The notes: generated by a model not told the origin, from the letters alone. A DNA stretch of 8,066 nucleotides from Phycisphaerae bacterium (GCA_018663565.1 JABJQE010000260.1:1-8066); one strand, 5' to 3'. Shown: positions 1 through 6,905, numbered from the stretch's first letter. Translations and numbers: made by a program.

Positions 1-403
1 CGCGTTGCAGTGATGACTCTGGCAATGCCGCGGCCAAGAGATTGGACTCTACACCTGCCGCGTGATCGGGTAAGAAATCGATGATGGCCGCGCCGCCATC
101 AAGATGCAACTCATCTCGCATGGCAAGGTCGACCATGGCGGGCAATTCGCCCTTCGAGGGCGTTTCGAGCATGAGCCGCTTGATCACGACATCGTCGCGG
201 GACACAGCAAGCAAGCACCGACCTAATGGAAGGCCCCCCTCGTCAAGCGCAGTCCGGATCCAATCACCCACCGCTTCTGAGTCCAACTCTGGACGCTGCT
301 TCACAAGCGATGCCACGACACGCACACTGTTTCCCGAGCACGAAACAGCGACCCCACGCAAATATCGGGGACCAAGCTCGATGGCAATTCGGCAGCGGCT
401 CAT
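1..403 (-). CDS. PilM/GspL-like secretion platform protein, N-terminal fragment (3' end beyond window)
   Basis: This is an open frame from an ATG at 403 to the window edge, giving 134 residues with no stop. Residues 6-20 (IAIELGPRYLRGVAV) look like the first phosphate-binding strand-turn-strand of ASKHA-fold proteins such as PilM. Residues 64-80 (LLAVSRDDVVIKRLMLE) and the following helix to about 100 resemble the PilM segment that begins with a short strand and leads into an 'E..' helix. In T2SS and type IV pili this family sits on the cytoplasmic face of the inner membrane and links the assembly ATPase to the platform. Its position directly after gspK is where gspL lies in classical operons, so it probably does the GspL job. 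The start is 22 bases after the gspK stop, with an AGGA at 417-414 as a plausible ribosome binding site. I cannot see whether a membrane segment and a periplasmic GspL domain follow, so PilM versus GspL is open. Confidence 0.72.
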   Translation of the reverse strand, partial: MSRCRIAIELGPRYLRGVAVSCSGNSVRVVASLVKQRPELDSEAVGDWIRTALDEGGLPLGRCLLAVSRDDVVIKRLMLETPSKGELPAMVDLAMRDELHLDGGAAIIDFLPDHAAGVESNLLAAALPESSLQR

Positions 404-425
404 AGCACGAGGATCCTACTCGTAT

Positions 426-1721
426 TCACGGTCGCCATCGCCCAAGTCGGCCATCTTCGTCAATCGTAGTGGGTGTGCCTTGCTCGGCAGGCGAAGACGG
501 ATCGGATGCAACGTCATCGACCGGTACGTCAGCATCGAGCACCTCAACTGTCTCGGAAACGACTTCTTCTTCAGGCTCGTCAAGCCGCTCAGGCCAGGCC
601 ACTGTTTGAAGCCGCATCGTGACGTCTCGCATCATGGCAATACGTGGCTGCTCCCCCGCGACATCCAGTACGACCTCGGCGATATGAACACTGGTAAACG
701 CCGCGTCCAATTCGTCACTTGGCAGCTCGCCGCATGCAATCCGAACCCGCCAGGTCCACGAGCCCGTTGTCGTTCGGTCAAAAAAGTCGACAGCAAGTTC
801 AACTGGCAATAGCCCCTCGATGAATGGCCACGCTGGCGTTGCGAGCAATTCAGAATCCAATGATGATCGACGTTCCACCATGGCCGATGCCTGGGCTGAT
901 GTCACGCCTGGCACACTGGCGAGCACCTCAGCTGACGCCGAATTGATATCAATCCGTCCGAGCCGATATTGAACAGGTTCCATCGAAAATGCATCCAATG
1001 CATCGGGCCAGTCGCTTGGGTGCACATCGAACGCCAAGAGGAGACGCATGAGATCAGCATCTGATTTGACCGGATTGTCTATCAATACCGCCCGCAATCC
1101 ATCGGACACCTTCTTGTCAAACCGCGTCGCAATACGCTCACCAAGTTCCTCGGACCATGGGATCGCAAGATTGATCCGAAGATTCCCATTCTGCTGCACG
1201 TTGGGCTCATGTGCGTGCACCGTCAACCGGTCGCATAGCCCACCATCGGCTGTGGACTCGGAAGCAGACTGGTCAAGCAAGGGCAGTACCTCCCTCGCAT
1301 CATCAAATCGATGCCGACCCCGAGTACTCAGAATTGATTCTGAAAATCCGAGAACATGGTCAAGCTGGTCAGCGGTTGCGTGGTTGATGTCGAGCCTGCT
1401 CGCCTCGGCGACCATATGCTGATCGCCTTCTAGATGCATCAGCCGAGCGACCATGGATCGCGTTCCGGATTCCCAGAGCACGACTTGCTCATCAAGTTGA
1501 GCGGCGACGCCCACTCTCAATTCATCTCGTTGCTCAAAGAGCTCACTGGCGTACACCAACACGGCAGACCGCATGGCGGACTCTGCTTGAATAGACCCTG
1601 AGCCACCATCAACACCGGAGATCTCGACTCCAGCGCGGGCGAGCAAGGCAACAGTCGTCCATAGCGATGCTGCAGCCACGACCAGAACAGCCGCAAGCAC
1701 AATGCCATGCCGATGGCTCAT
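426..1721 (-). CDS. gspK: General secretion pathway protein K (GspK), minor pseudopilin at the pseudopilus tip
   Basis: This 431-residue protein is the largest of the pseudopilin-like proteins here, as is usual for GspK. It has a short basic leader (MSHRHG), then a hydrophobic helix at about 7-28. Gly6 fits the -1 position of the prepilin peptidase site. Position +5 is Ala instead of Glu, and lack of Glu5 is a known trait of GspK. Residues 109-130 (starting RLDINHATADQL) and 255-286 (starting GRIDINSASAEVLASVPGV) are two SAM-like or helix-hairpin-helix-like stretches; the second is the hallmark of the T2SSK family. The last 50 residues are acidic and Pro/Ser/Thr-rich. In the family, GspK caps the pseudopilus with GspI and GspJ in the periplasm. 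The ATG at 1721 overlaps the gspJ stop as ATGA and has a GGAGG at 1734-1730. A GTG at 1736 in the same frame would add five residues but lies on that ribosome binding site, so I reject it. Confidence 0.9.
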   Translation of the reverse strand: MSHRHGIVLAAVLVVAAASLWTTVALLARAGVEISGVDGGSGSIQAESAMRSAVLVYASELFEQRDELRVGVAAQLDEQVVLWESGTRSMVARLMHLEGDQHMVAEASRLDINHATADQLDHVLGFSESILSTRGRHRFDDAREVLPLLDQSASESTADGGLCDRLTVHAHEPNVQQNGNLRINLAIPWSEELGERIATRFDKKVSDGLRAVLIDNPVKSDADLMRLLLAFDVHPSDWPDALDAFSMEPVQYRLGRIDINSASAEVLASVPGVTSAQASAMVERRSSLDSELLATPAWPFIEGLLPVELAVDFFDRTTTGSWTWRVRIACGELPSDELDAAFTSVHIAEVVLDVAGEQPRIAMMRDVTMRLQTVAWPERLDEPEEEVVSETVEVLDADVPVDDVASDPSSPAEQGTPTTIDEDGRLGRWRP

Positions 1722-2287
1722 GGTGATTGCCTCCACGCGCCCACGACCGTCATAACTCGCCGACGATCAGGCGGGATGTCGGCCTCGGACGCATCAGCAA
1801 GACCACCATGCAACCAGGCTTCCACCAGCACTGCTGTGGGCAACCCACCCTCTTCAACCGAATCGAATGAGTCTTGCCACTGCTCGCCATTATAAAATCG
1901 AAGGCGAAGATCTCCAAGTGGCAACATCTCGCCGCCACTCACCTGTACTGCATGCTTCTGTTGATCAAACTCGATATCAATAGCACGCTGCGCCCCAAGC
2001 CCTTTGGCGTGGGAACTATCTGGCCGATCTTGAGACAAGAACATGTGAAGGGACGTGGAGTCACCACGAAAGCCAGCACCTCCTTGGACTGATGCTGTTC
2101 CGGTATCAAGCGCAAGAGAGACTCGATCAATAATTGCGTCAATCGCAGCCTGGCGGTCGAGTCGATCTAAGGCCCGCTGTTGACCTTGTCCGAGTGACCA
2201 CGTGAATTGCGACATGACGGCAAGCAAGGCCATCAAGATGACCAGCGCCAACATCACTTCAAGCAATGTGAATCCGCGTCGGCTCAT
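1718..2287 (-). CDS. gspJ: General secretion pathway protein J (GspJ), minor pseudopilin
   Basis: This 189-residue protein has a very short leader, MSRRG, then FTLLEVMLAL: a standard type III signal (class 3 signal peptide) with cleavage after Gly5 and Glu at +5 (Glu10). The hydrophobic helix extends to about residue 26. Residues 127-159 (starting LRLRFYNGEQW and ending in LPTAVLVEAWL) match the characteristic GspJ pattern of an aromatic-rich strand followed by a Leu-Pro and a beta strand. In characterised systems GspJ forms the tip complex with GspI and GspK, under the outer-membrane secretin. The gene overlaps gspI upstream and gspK downstream by ATGA, and a strong GGAGGG lies six bases before the start. 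Assignment as J rests on length, the C-terminal pattern and its place between I and K. Confidence 0.88.
   Translation of the reverse strand: MSRRGFTLLEVMLALVILMALLAVMSQFTWSLGQGQQRALDRLDRQAAIDAIIDRVSLALDTGTASVQGGAGFRGDSTSLHMFLSQDRPDSSHAKGLGAQRAIDIEFDQQKHAVQVSGGEMLPLGDLRLRFYNGEQWQDSFDSVEEGGLPTAVLVEAWLHGGLADASEADIPPDRRRVMTVVGAWRQSP
1730..1734 (-). promoter_or_regulatory. Ribosome binding site of gspK
   Basis: GGAGG on the minus strand, eight bases before the ATG at 1721, inside the 3' end of gspJ. It overlaps the alternative GTG at 1736 and so decides the gspK start in favour of 1721. Confidence 0.75.
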
Positions 2288-2724
2288 TCCAAACCCTCCA
2301 ACAGATCGTCTTCCTGCAATTCTTCAGCGCGACGTTCCCGCAGCACGACGAGTTGTCGCAGCGTGGCCTGCACGGGTGCATCATCACCCTGCTCAGACAC
2401 AACAAGGGTCATAAGGACCACGCCTCCCCACTGCGTGCGAGCAGTCGTGACTTCGAGTTCAAGTGGTACAGCGGCGCCATCATCAAGCGGCAGTCCATCC
2501 ACTTCGGGCAGTAACCGGGCTCGCAAATCACCGACGCCAATCAAACCTGCATCGAGCATGGCCGTCACCGACGCGGCAACATCCATGCACCGTCTACGGC
2601 GATCCGCACGGTCGATCGCCTGCTCGGAATCGCCAACCGCCTTGAGGGAGAATGCTGAAACACCAACCACAATGGCAAGCGACACCAGTACTTCAAGCAA
2701 GAGTGCGCCGCGCCGCAGGTTCAT
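2284..2724 (-). CDS. gspI: General secretion pathway protein I (GspI), minor pseudopilin
   Basis: This 146-residue protein starts MNLRRG then ALLLEVLVSLAIVVG, a prepilin peptidase site with cleavage after Gly6 and Glu at +5 (Glu11). Position +1 is Ala where Phe or Met is more usual. The hydrophobic helix runs to about residue 26, followed by a charged amphipathic segment (34-47) and a small C-terminal domain. GspI is the central subunit of the I-J-K tip complex and is usually the smallest minor pseudopilin, as here. Residues 129-146 (RERRAEELQEDD then LLEGLE) form a highly charged tail, longer than in many relatives as far as I can judge. The start overlaps the gspH stop (ATGA), with GAGG seven bases upstream. 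The I assignment comes from size, signal and order rather than from a unique motif. Confidence 0.83.
   Translation of the reverse strand: MNLRRGALLLEVLVSLAIVVGVSAFSLKAVGDSEQAIDRADRRRRCMDVAASVTAMLDAGLIGVGDLRARLLPEVDGLPLDDGAAVPLELEVTTARTQWGGVVLMTLVVSEQGDDAPVQATLRQLVVLRERRAEELQEDDLLEGLE
2294..2299 (-). promoter_or_regulatory. Ribosome binding site of gspJ
   Basis: GGAGGG on the minus strand, six bases before the gspJ ATG at 2287, inside the 3' end of gspI. gspJ therefore has a strong site of its own as well as the ATGA overlap. Confidence 0.7.
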
Positions 2725-3200
2725 GGAGTCGCCTCAATGACCGCGCCGCTCATTGAATCCAATATCAACTGCGTCGAGCGGCCATACCCATCTTCCATAC
2801 CAATTGGTCCGTTGCTGACAAAGGTCCCATCAGGCAAGGCCACTGCAAGCACAATTGCTTCCTCAAGTTCCTCCCCGTCACCATCCTTGACGGTCGTCAA
2901 TTCAACTGTCAGTACTGGTTCGGCTGCGCCCTCATTTCCATAGGGCCAGGGCCGCGCTGCTAATCGACCTGGCTCGAGCACAATCTCGAGAGACGTCCCA
3001 AGCCGCTCAGAAATCACTCTGCACTCAACAAGAGCAGCTCGCACGCGCTGGACATCTGAATCAAACGCGGCCCGATCGAGCAATGAGGTAGCGGATGGCA
3101 ATATCAGCGCGCCAATTGCGCCAAGCACTATCAATACGATAATCAACTCCAATAGTGTGATGCCTGCGCGGAAGCACTTGCGCGGCTTCGGGCGAATCAT
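2721..3200 (-). CDS. gspH: General secretion pathway protein H (GspH), minor pseudopilin
   Basis: This 159-residue protein has a basic leader, MIRPKPRKCFRAG, and then ITLLELIIVLIVLG. The predicted prepilin peptidase cut is after Gly13, with Glu at +5 (Glu18). The hydrophobic helix covers roughly 14-36 and contains the Pro34 often seen in pilins. The C-terminal part is beta-rich, with PDGTFVSNGPI at 122-132 and a closing LILDSMSGAVIE at 145-156, the type of ending seen in GspH/FimT-like domains. GspH is thought to connect the GspG shaft to the I-J-K tip. The start codon overlaps the gspG stop as ATGA. The ribosome binding site is weak (a GGCGG directly against the start), so initiation probably depends on ribosomes finishing gspG. 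A FimT-like minor pilin is the alternative, but the position between G and I favours H. Confidence 0.84.
   Translation of the reverse strand: MIRPKPRKCFRAGITLLELIIVLIVLGAIGALILPSATSLLDRAAFDSDVQRVRAALVECRVISERLGTSLEIVLEPGRLAARPWPYGNEGAAEPVLTVELTTVKDGDGEELEEAIVLAVALPDGTFVSNGPIGMEDGYGRSTQLILDSMSGAVIEATP
2732..2735 (-). promoter_or_regulatory. Ribosome binding site of gspI
   Basis: GAGG on the minus strand, seven bases before the gspI ATG at 2724, inside the 3' end of gspH. Confidence 0.55.
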
Positions 3201-3700
3201 CCGCCAAGCGACTCGCTCTCCCCCGTAAATGACTCGTCCTGTTCGAACTCACCATCGGCTGTCTTTCTCCGATCATGATTCGTGATGTCGTCATCAGTAC
3301 CCTCTTCGCCATCTGGACCAATGGAGACCAAATCGTAGGTGGACTCGCCAATGATTTCACCAGGGAAGGTGTACACCAGTTCTCCACCCCATCGATCACT
3401 CGTCACCGGCTGCTCGAGATACGGTCCGTTCCAACGAGTGGCCTGATCTTCATCCTCAATCGCTTCGCGGTTCCAAAGCACCTCGATGCCCTCGTCACCC
3501 GAGGGGTATCGCTTTAGATCGAGGCGGAACCGTTTCATCGCCTCACCAATTTGATCGAATTGTGCTCGCTGCACATCTAGTTCAGCCTTGTCGGCCGCGC
3601 CAAGGAAGTTCACAGCTACGATCGAACCAAGTGCAAGCAGAATGGCGATCACGATCAAGAGTTCGATGAGAGTAAATGCGGTTCGGGTCTGTCGTTTCAT
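3197..3700 (-). CDS. gspG: General secretion pathway protein G (GspG), major pseudopilin
   Basis: This 167-residue protein forms the shaft of the periplasmic pseudopilus. The leader MKRQTRTA precedes FTLIELLIVIAILLAL, giving cleavage after Ala8 and Glu at +5 (Glu13). Ala at -1 instead of Gly is uncommon in general. Residues 90-110 (WNGPYLEQPVTSDRWGGELVY) match the T2SSG core pattern of 'GPYL..P.D.WG..Y'. Residues 122-140 (YDLVSIGPDGEEGTDDDIT) match the C-terminal acidic loop that binds calcium in GspG. About 24 further residues, acidic and Ser/Gly-rich, follow. I start at the ATG at 3700 because a strong GGAGG (3713-3709) lies eight bases upstream and the leader is then of normal length. A longer in-frame TTG at 3742 would overlap gspF and give an odd leader. 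The gap to the gspF stop is 34 bases, the largest inside the block, which suits an independently well-translated abundant subunit. Confidence 0.95.
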   Translation of the reverse strand: MKRQTRTAFTLIELLIVIAILLALGSIVAVNFLGAADKAELDVQRAQFDQIGEAMKRFRLDLKRYPSGDEGIEVLWNREAIEDEDQATRWNGPYLEQPVTSDRWGGELVYTFPGEIIGESTYDLVSIGPDGEEGTDDDITNHDRRKTADGEFEQDESFTGESESLGG

Positions 3701-3708
3701 TGGGTGTG

Positions 3709-3713
3709 CCTCC
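3709..3713 (-). promoter_or_regulatory. Ribosome binding site of gspG
   Basis: GGAGG on the minus strand, eight bases before the ATG at 3700. It decides the gspG start against an in-frame TTG at 3742 and gives the major pseudopilin its own strong initiation signal. Confidence 0.8.
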
Positions 3714-3734
3714 GTGACCATCCTACAGTGAGAA

Positions 3735-4919
3735 TCAACCAATCGCGGAGCTCATCCGCATCATTGGCAGTACCAAAGCAGCAAATATGAACACCACCAT
3801 CCCAGCAACGCCCAGAAGCAGGATGGGCTCCATGAGCCGCAGCAACAATTCAAGACGCTGATCCACACGACGCTCCGACGCTTCTGCAATTTTGACCATG
3901 ACGCGGGGCAGGGCATTGGCCGCCTCAGCGATTGCAATCATTTCGACTACTTCCTCGGCCACGACTCCGGTCGAACCGAGTCGCTCAGACATCGGCTCAC
4001 CGCTTCGAATGGCCTCCTCGGCGGACTGAATGGCGTCCTCGAGTTGGGGCTGACCTGCTGCGGCGCGGGCAATGCCAAGCGCCGGCAATAAACCAACGCC
4101 ACTTCCGAGCAGCGTGCCAAAGAGCCGTCCAAACCGTGCCATTGACAGATCCCGAATAAGCGCGTTCACAATGGGTGTCCGCAAGGTCATGGCGCCGATC
4201 ACGAGCCGCGTCGCAGGACGACCCCGAATCGAAAAGATAATCCCGACCAACAATACAAATGCAACAAGTAGAAGCGGCCACCATCCAACAACAAAATCTG
4301 AGAGACCAAGCAACACGCGGGTCGCCGCCGGGACCTCGATGCGAGCAAAGAATGGCTTGAACTTCGGAACAAATGCAACGAGCGCGAATATAACGGCACC
4401 AACACCAGTCACGACCAAGATGGTCGGGTACACCAGGTTCCCAATGACGCGTGATCGAAGTGTGGCCTGCCGCTCCAATAGATCGGCAAGATCAACCAAT
4501 ACCTCGGCTAAGAATCCACCCTGTTCACCAGCACGAACCATCGCGACGTGAACCGGTCCAAATGCATTCGCGTGCGACGCCATGGCGTTGGCCATCGTGG
4601 TGCCGTCTGCAACTTGGTCGGCGATGTCAGCAAGCACCGTGGAAAGGTTCTGGTGGGCGCGTCCCTTGGAAAGCAGTTTGAGACTTCGCAAGAGCGGAAC
4701 ACCTGAGGCCACAAGATCTGAAAGACCGCGAAACATCGAGGACAAAGCCGACGTGCCGACACGACGCTGGAAGAGTGGAGCTCGTGATTCACTCACCCGA
4801 ACTGGTGAGAGTCCACGTCCCCGAAGTTCGGCCAATACAACTTCCCGGGATCCCGCCTGAACGCGGCCCGTTATCAGATCGCCAGTGGCACTGCGTGCTT
4901 CATATGCCCACGTCGCCAT
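3735..4919 (-). CDS. gspF: Type II secretion inner-membrane platform protein F (GspF/PilC family)
   Basis: This 394-residue polytopic protein of normal family length contains two tandem T2SSF domains. The first covers about residues 57-185 (LSDLVASGVPLLRSLKLL at 66-83, MVRAGEQGG at 127-135) and ends in a membrane segment at about 163-184. A second membrane segment lies at about 211-231. The second domain covers about 260-388 (LFGTLLGSGVGLLPALGIA at 266-284) and ends in a membrane segment near 365-386. GspF sits in the inner membrane, interacts with the GspE ATPase and GspL, and is thought to transmit ATPase motion to pseudopilin assembly. The start ATG directly follows the acs stop. No strong ribosome binding site is visible before it, so expression probably relies on coupling to acs. 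In the second domain the usual Gly-Glu..Ser-Gly motif reads AEAAN (331-335). Confidence 0.95.
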   Translation of the reverse strand: MATWAYEARSATGDLITGRVQAGSREVVLAELRGRGLSPVRVSESRAPLFQRRVGTSALSSMFRGLSDLVASGVPLLRSLKLLSKGRAHQNLSTVLADIADQVADGTTMANAMASHANAFGPVHVAMVRAGEQGGFLAEVLVDLADLLERQATLRSRVIGNLVYPTILVVTGVGAVIFALVAFVPKFKPFFARIEVPAATRVLLGLSDFVVGWWPLLLVAFVLLVGIIFSIRGRPATRLVIGAMTLRTPIVNALIRDLSMARFGRLFGTLLGSGVGLLPALGIARAAAGQPQLEDAIQSAEEAIRSGEPMSERLGSTGVVAEEVVEMIAIAEAANALPRVMVKIAEASERRVDQRLELLLRLMEPILLLGVAGMVVFIFAALVLPMMRMSSAIG

Positions 4920-6905
4920 CTAGGACTTTTCGTCATGCTGCAACTTCGCCAAAACGCCAAGATCTTCAAGAGTACTCATATCCCCAACGGCCTCTCTGCC
5001 GGCAGCGACATCTCGCAATAGTCGCCGCATAATCTTGCCAGATCTCGTCTTTGGCAATGAATCAGTGAACTGAATCATGTCTGGCTTAGCGATAGAACCA
5101 ATCTCATTAGCCACATGTTCCCGTAAGGCGTCACGAAGCGCATCGTCAGCTTTCCAATCTGGCCCGAGTGTGCAGAATGCCGCAATGCCAGTGCCCTTGA
5201 TCTCATGAGGCATTCCAACAACGGCAGCCTCGACCACCGAGTCGTGGCTCACGAGGGCCGACTCCACTTCCATCGTGCCGAGCCTGTGGCCGGACACGTT
5301 GATGACATCATCCATGCGACCCATAATCCAGAAGTACCCACGATCATCGCGCCTCGCGCTGTCGCCCGCGAAGTACATCCCATCGACACGAGAGAAATAC
5401 GTATCAATAAACCGCTGCCGATCACCGTGAATACCACGCAGCATGCCAGGCCACGGCTTTCGCACGACCAACAAGCCGCCGGTGTTCGCCGGTTGCTCAG
5501 CGCCATCTTCATTCACAACCGCTGCATCAATTCCCAAGAATGGAAGTGTGCACGATCCGGGAACCGTGGGCGTTGCAGCGGGAAGAGGTGTAATCATGTG
5601 GCCGCCAGTCTCGGTCTGCCACCATGTGTCGACAATAGGACACCGCTCGTGACCAATCATCCGGTGATACCACATCCATGCCTCTGGGTTGATGGGTTCA
5701 CCGACTGTTCCGAGCACGAGAAGCTTGGAGAGATCGTGTCGCCGTGGATACTCGTCGCCCCACTTCATGAATGCTCGAATCGCCGTCGGGGCGGTATAGA
5801 AATGCGTCACGGCGTGGCGTTCGCAAATATCCCAGAACCGATCTGGCTCTGGAAAGTTAGGCGCCCCTTCATACATCAGCGTCGGCACATGGTTTTGCAG
5901 GATGCCGTAGATGATGTAGGAGTGGCCGGTGATCCAGCCAACATCTGCAGTGCACCAATAGACGTGGTCATTGCCGGGTCGAAGATTGAAGACATACCGG
6001 CTTGTCAGGAACGTGTACGCGAGATACCCACCTGTCGTATGCACAATACCCTTGGGCTTTCCGGTGCTGCCCGAGGTATAGAGCAGAAAGAGCATGTCTT
6101 CGCTGTCCATCTCTTCGCACGGGCACTCATCAGACACGTCCTCGACAACTTCGTGCCACCAGTGATCGCGGCCAACTTGCATCTCAATATCATTCTGGCA
6201 ACGCCGAAGTACTACAACATCGCTAACTCGATCGGTCATCGTCAAAGCCTGGTCAACATTGGCCTTGAGCGGCACGATCTTTCCACGCCGCCATGATCCA
6301 TCGCATGTGATGATGATTTTTGAATCGGCATCCTCCACGCGGTCAGCAATGGACTGAGGCGAGAAGCCTCCGAAGATCACGCTGTGGGGAGCGCCGATCC
6401 GAGCGCAAGCCAGGACTGCAACCGTCAGTTCTGGAACCATGCCCATATAGATGGTCACAACATCGCCGCGTTTGACACCTCTCGCCTTCAACGCGTTTGC
6501 AAACCGGCTGACTTCCACTTTGAGATCTCGGTAGGTCAGCCGCCGAATCTCGGGGCCATCCTCGAGCATCGGCTCGCCTTCCCAGATTATCGCGGGCTCA
6601 TCGCCATGACCAAGGTCAATGATGCGGTCTACGCAGTTGTGGCACGCGTTGATCTTTCCACCCGCAAACCACCGGGCATCGGGACAATCCCATTCAAGCA
6701 CGGTGTCCCACTTCTTGAACCAATCAAGTTCGTTGGCGACTGCAGCCCAGAAGTCTTCACTGTCATCAATGCTTTGCTGATGAAGTTCCCGGTACATCTC
6801 CATGGAGTCCACCCAAGCACCGCCAACGCGATCTTGAAAGTCAGCCGGCGGGTCGAATACACGATCCTCTTGGAGTACAGACTCAATTCCAAAATTTTCG
6901 GACAT
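4920..6905 (-). CDS. acs: Acetyl-CoA synthetase, AMP-forming (acetate--CoA ligase)
   Basis: This 661-residue cytoplasmic enzyme, normal length for Acs, activates acetate with ATP to acetyl-AMP and then transfers the acetyl group to CoA. It has the ACAS N-terminal segment (about 35-95), the P-loop-like YTSGSTGKPKG at 276-286, GEPINPEAW at 402-410 and DTWWQTETGG at 426-435. Trp429 in that motif is the residue that closes the acyl pocket and marks acetate/propionate enzymes rather than longer-chain ligases. The hinge/core A8 region is at 513-545 (AGDSARRDDRGY, then GRMDDVINVSGHRLGT). The C-terminal PKTRSGKIMRR at 619-628 holds Lys624, the catalytic lysine that Pat-type acetyltransferases acetylate in other bacteria. 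A good GAGGAG lies seven bases before the ATG. The gene follows the RNase by 45 bases and abuts gspF. Its link with secretion is positional only. Confidence 0.97.
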   Translation of the reverse strand: MSENFGIESVLQEDRVFDPPADFQDRVGGAWVDSMEMYRELHQQSIDDSEDFWAAVANELDWFKKWDTVLEWDCPDARWFAGGKINACHNCVDRIIDLGHGDEPAIIWEGEPMLEDGPEIRRLTYRDLKVEVSRFANALKARGVKRGDVVTIYMGMVPELTVAVLACARIGAPHSVIFGGFSPQSIADRVEDADSKIIITCDGSWRRGKIVPLKANVDQALTMTDRVSDVVVLRRCQNDIEMQVGRDHWWHEVVEDVSDECPCEEMDSEDMLFLLYTSGSTGKPKGIVHTTGGYLAYTFLTSRYVFNLRPGNDHVYWCTADVGWITGHSYIIYGILQNHVPTLMYEGAPNFPEPDRFWDICERHAVTHFYTAPTAIRAFMKWGDEYPRRHDLSKLLVLGTVGEPINPEAWMWYHRMIGHERCPIVDTWWQTETGGHMITPLPAATPTVPGSCTLPFLGIDAAVVNEDGAEQPANTGGLLVVRKPWPGMLRGIHGDRQRFIDTYFSRVDGMYFAGDSARRDDRGYFWIMGRMDDVINVSGHRLGTMEVESALVSHDSVVEAAVVGMPHEIKGTGIAAFCTLGPDWKADDALRDALREHVANEIGSIAKPDMIQFTDSLPKTRSGKIMRRLLRDVAAGREAVGDMSTLEDLGVLAKLQHDEKS

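Noticed and set aside
81..812. Plus-strand open frame of 243 codons at the left edge
   Set aside because: It is antisense to the PilM-like gene and the gspK tail, has a Ser/Arg-rich composition typical of shadow frames, and shows no domain.
3701..3742. Extended gspG start at a TTG
   Set aside because: It would add 14 residues to the leader and overlap gspF, whereas the ATG at 3700 has a strong ribosome binding site and gives a normal prepilin leader.
4072..4551. Plus-strand open frame of 159 codons opposite gspF
   Set aside because: Its Ser/Thr/Arg/Asn-rich low-complexity translation mirrors the membrane-segment codons of gspF.
5205..6296. Long plus-strand open frame (363 codons) opposite acs
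   Set aside because: It lies fully antisense to a strongly conserved enzyme. Its translation has no recognisable domain, is rich in His, Arg and Cys, and it is explained by the codon bias of acs.
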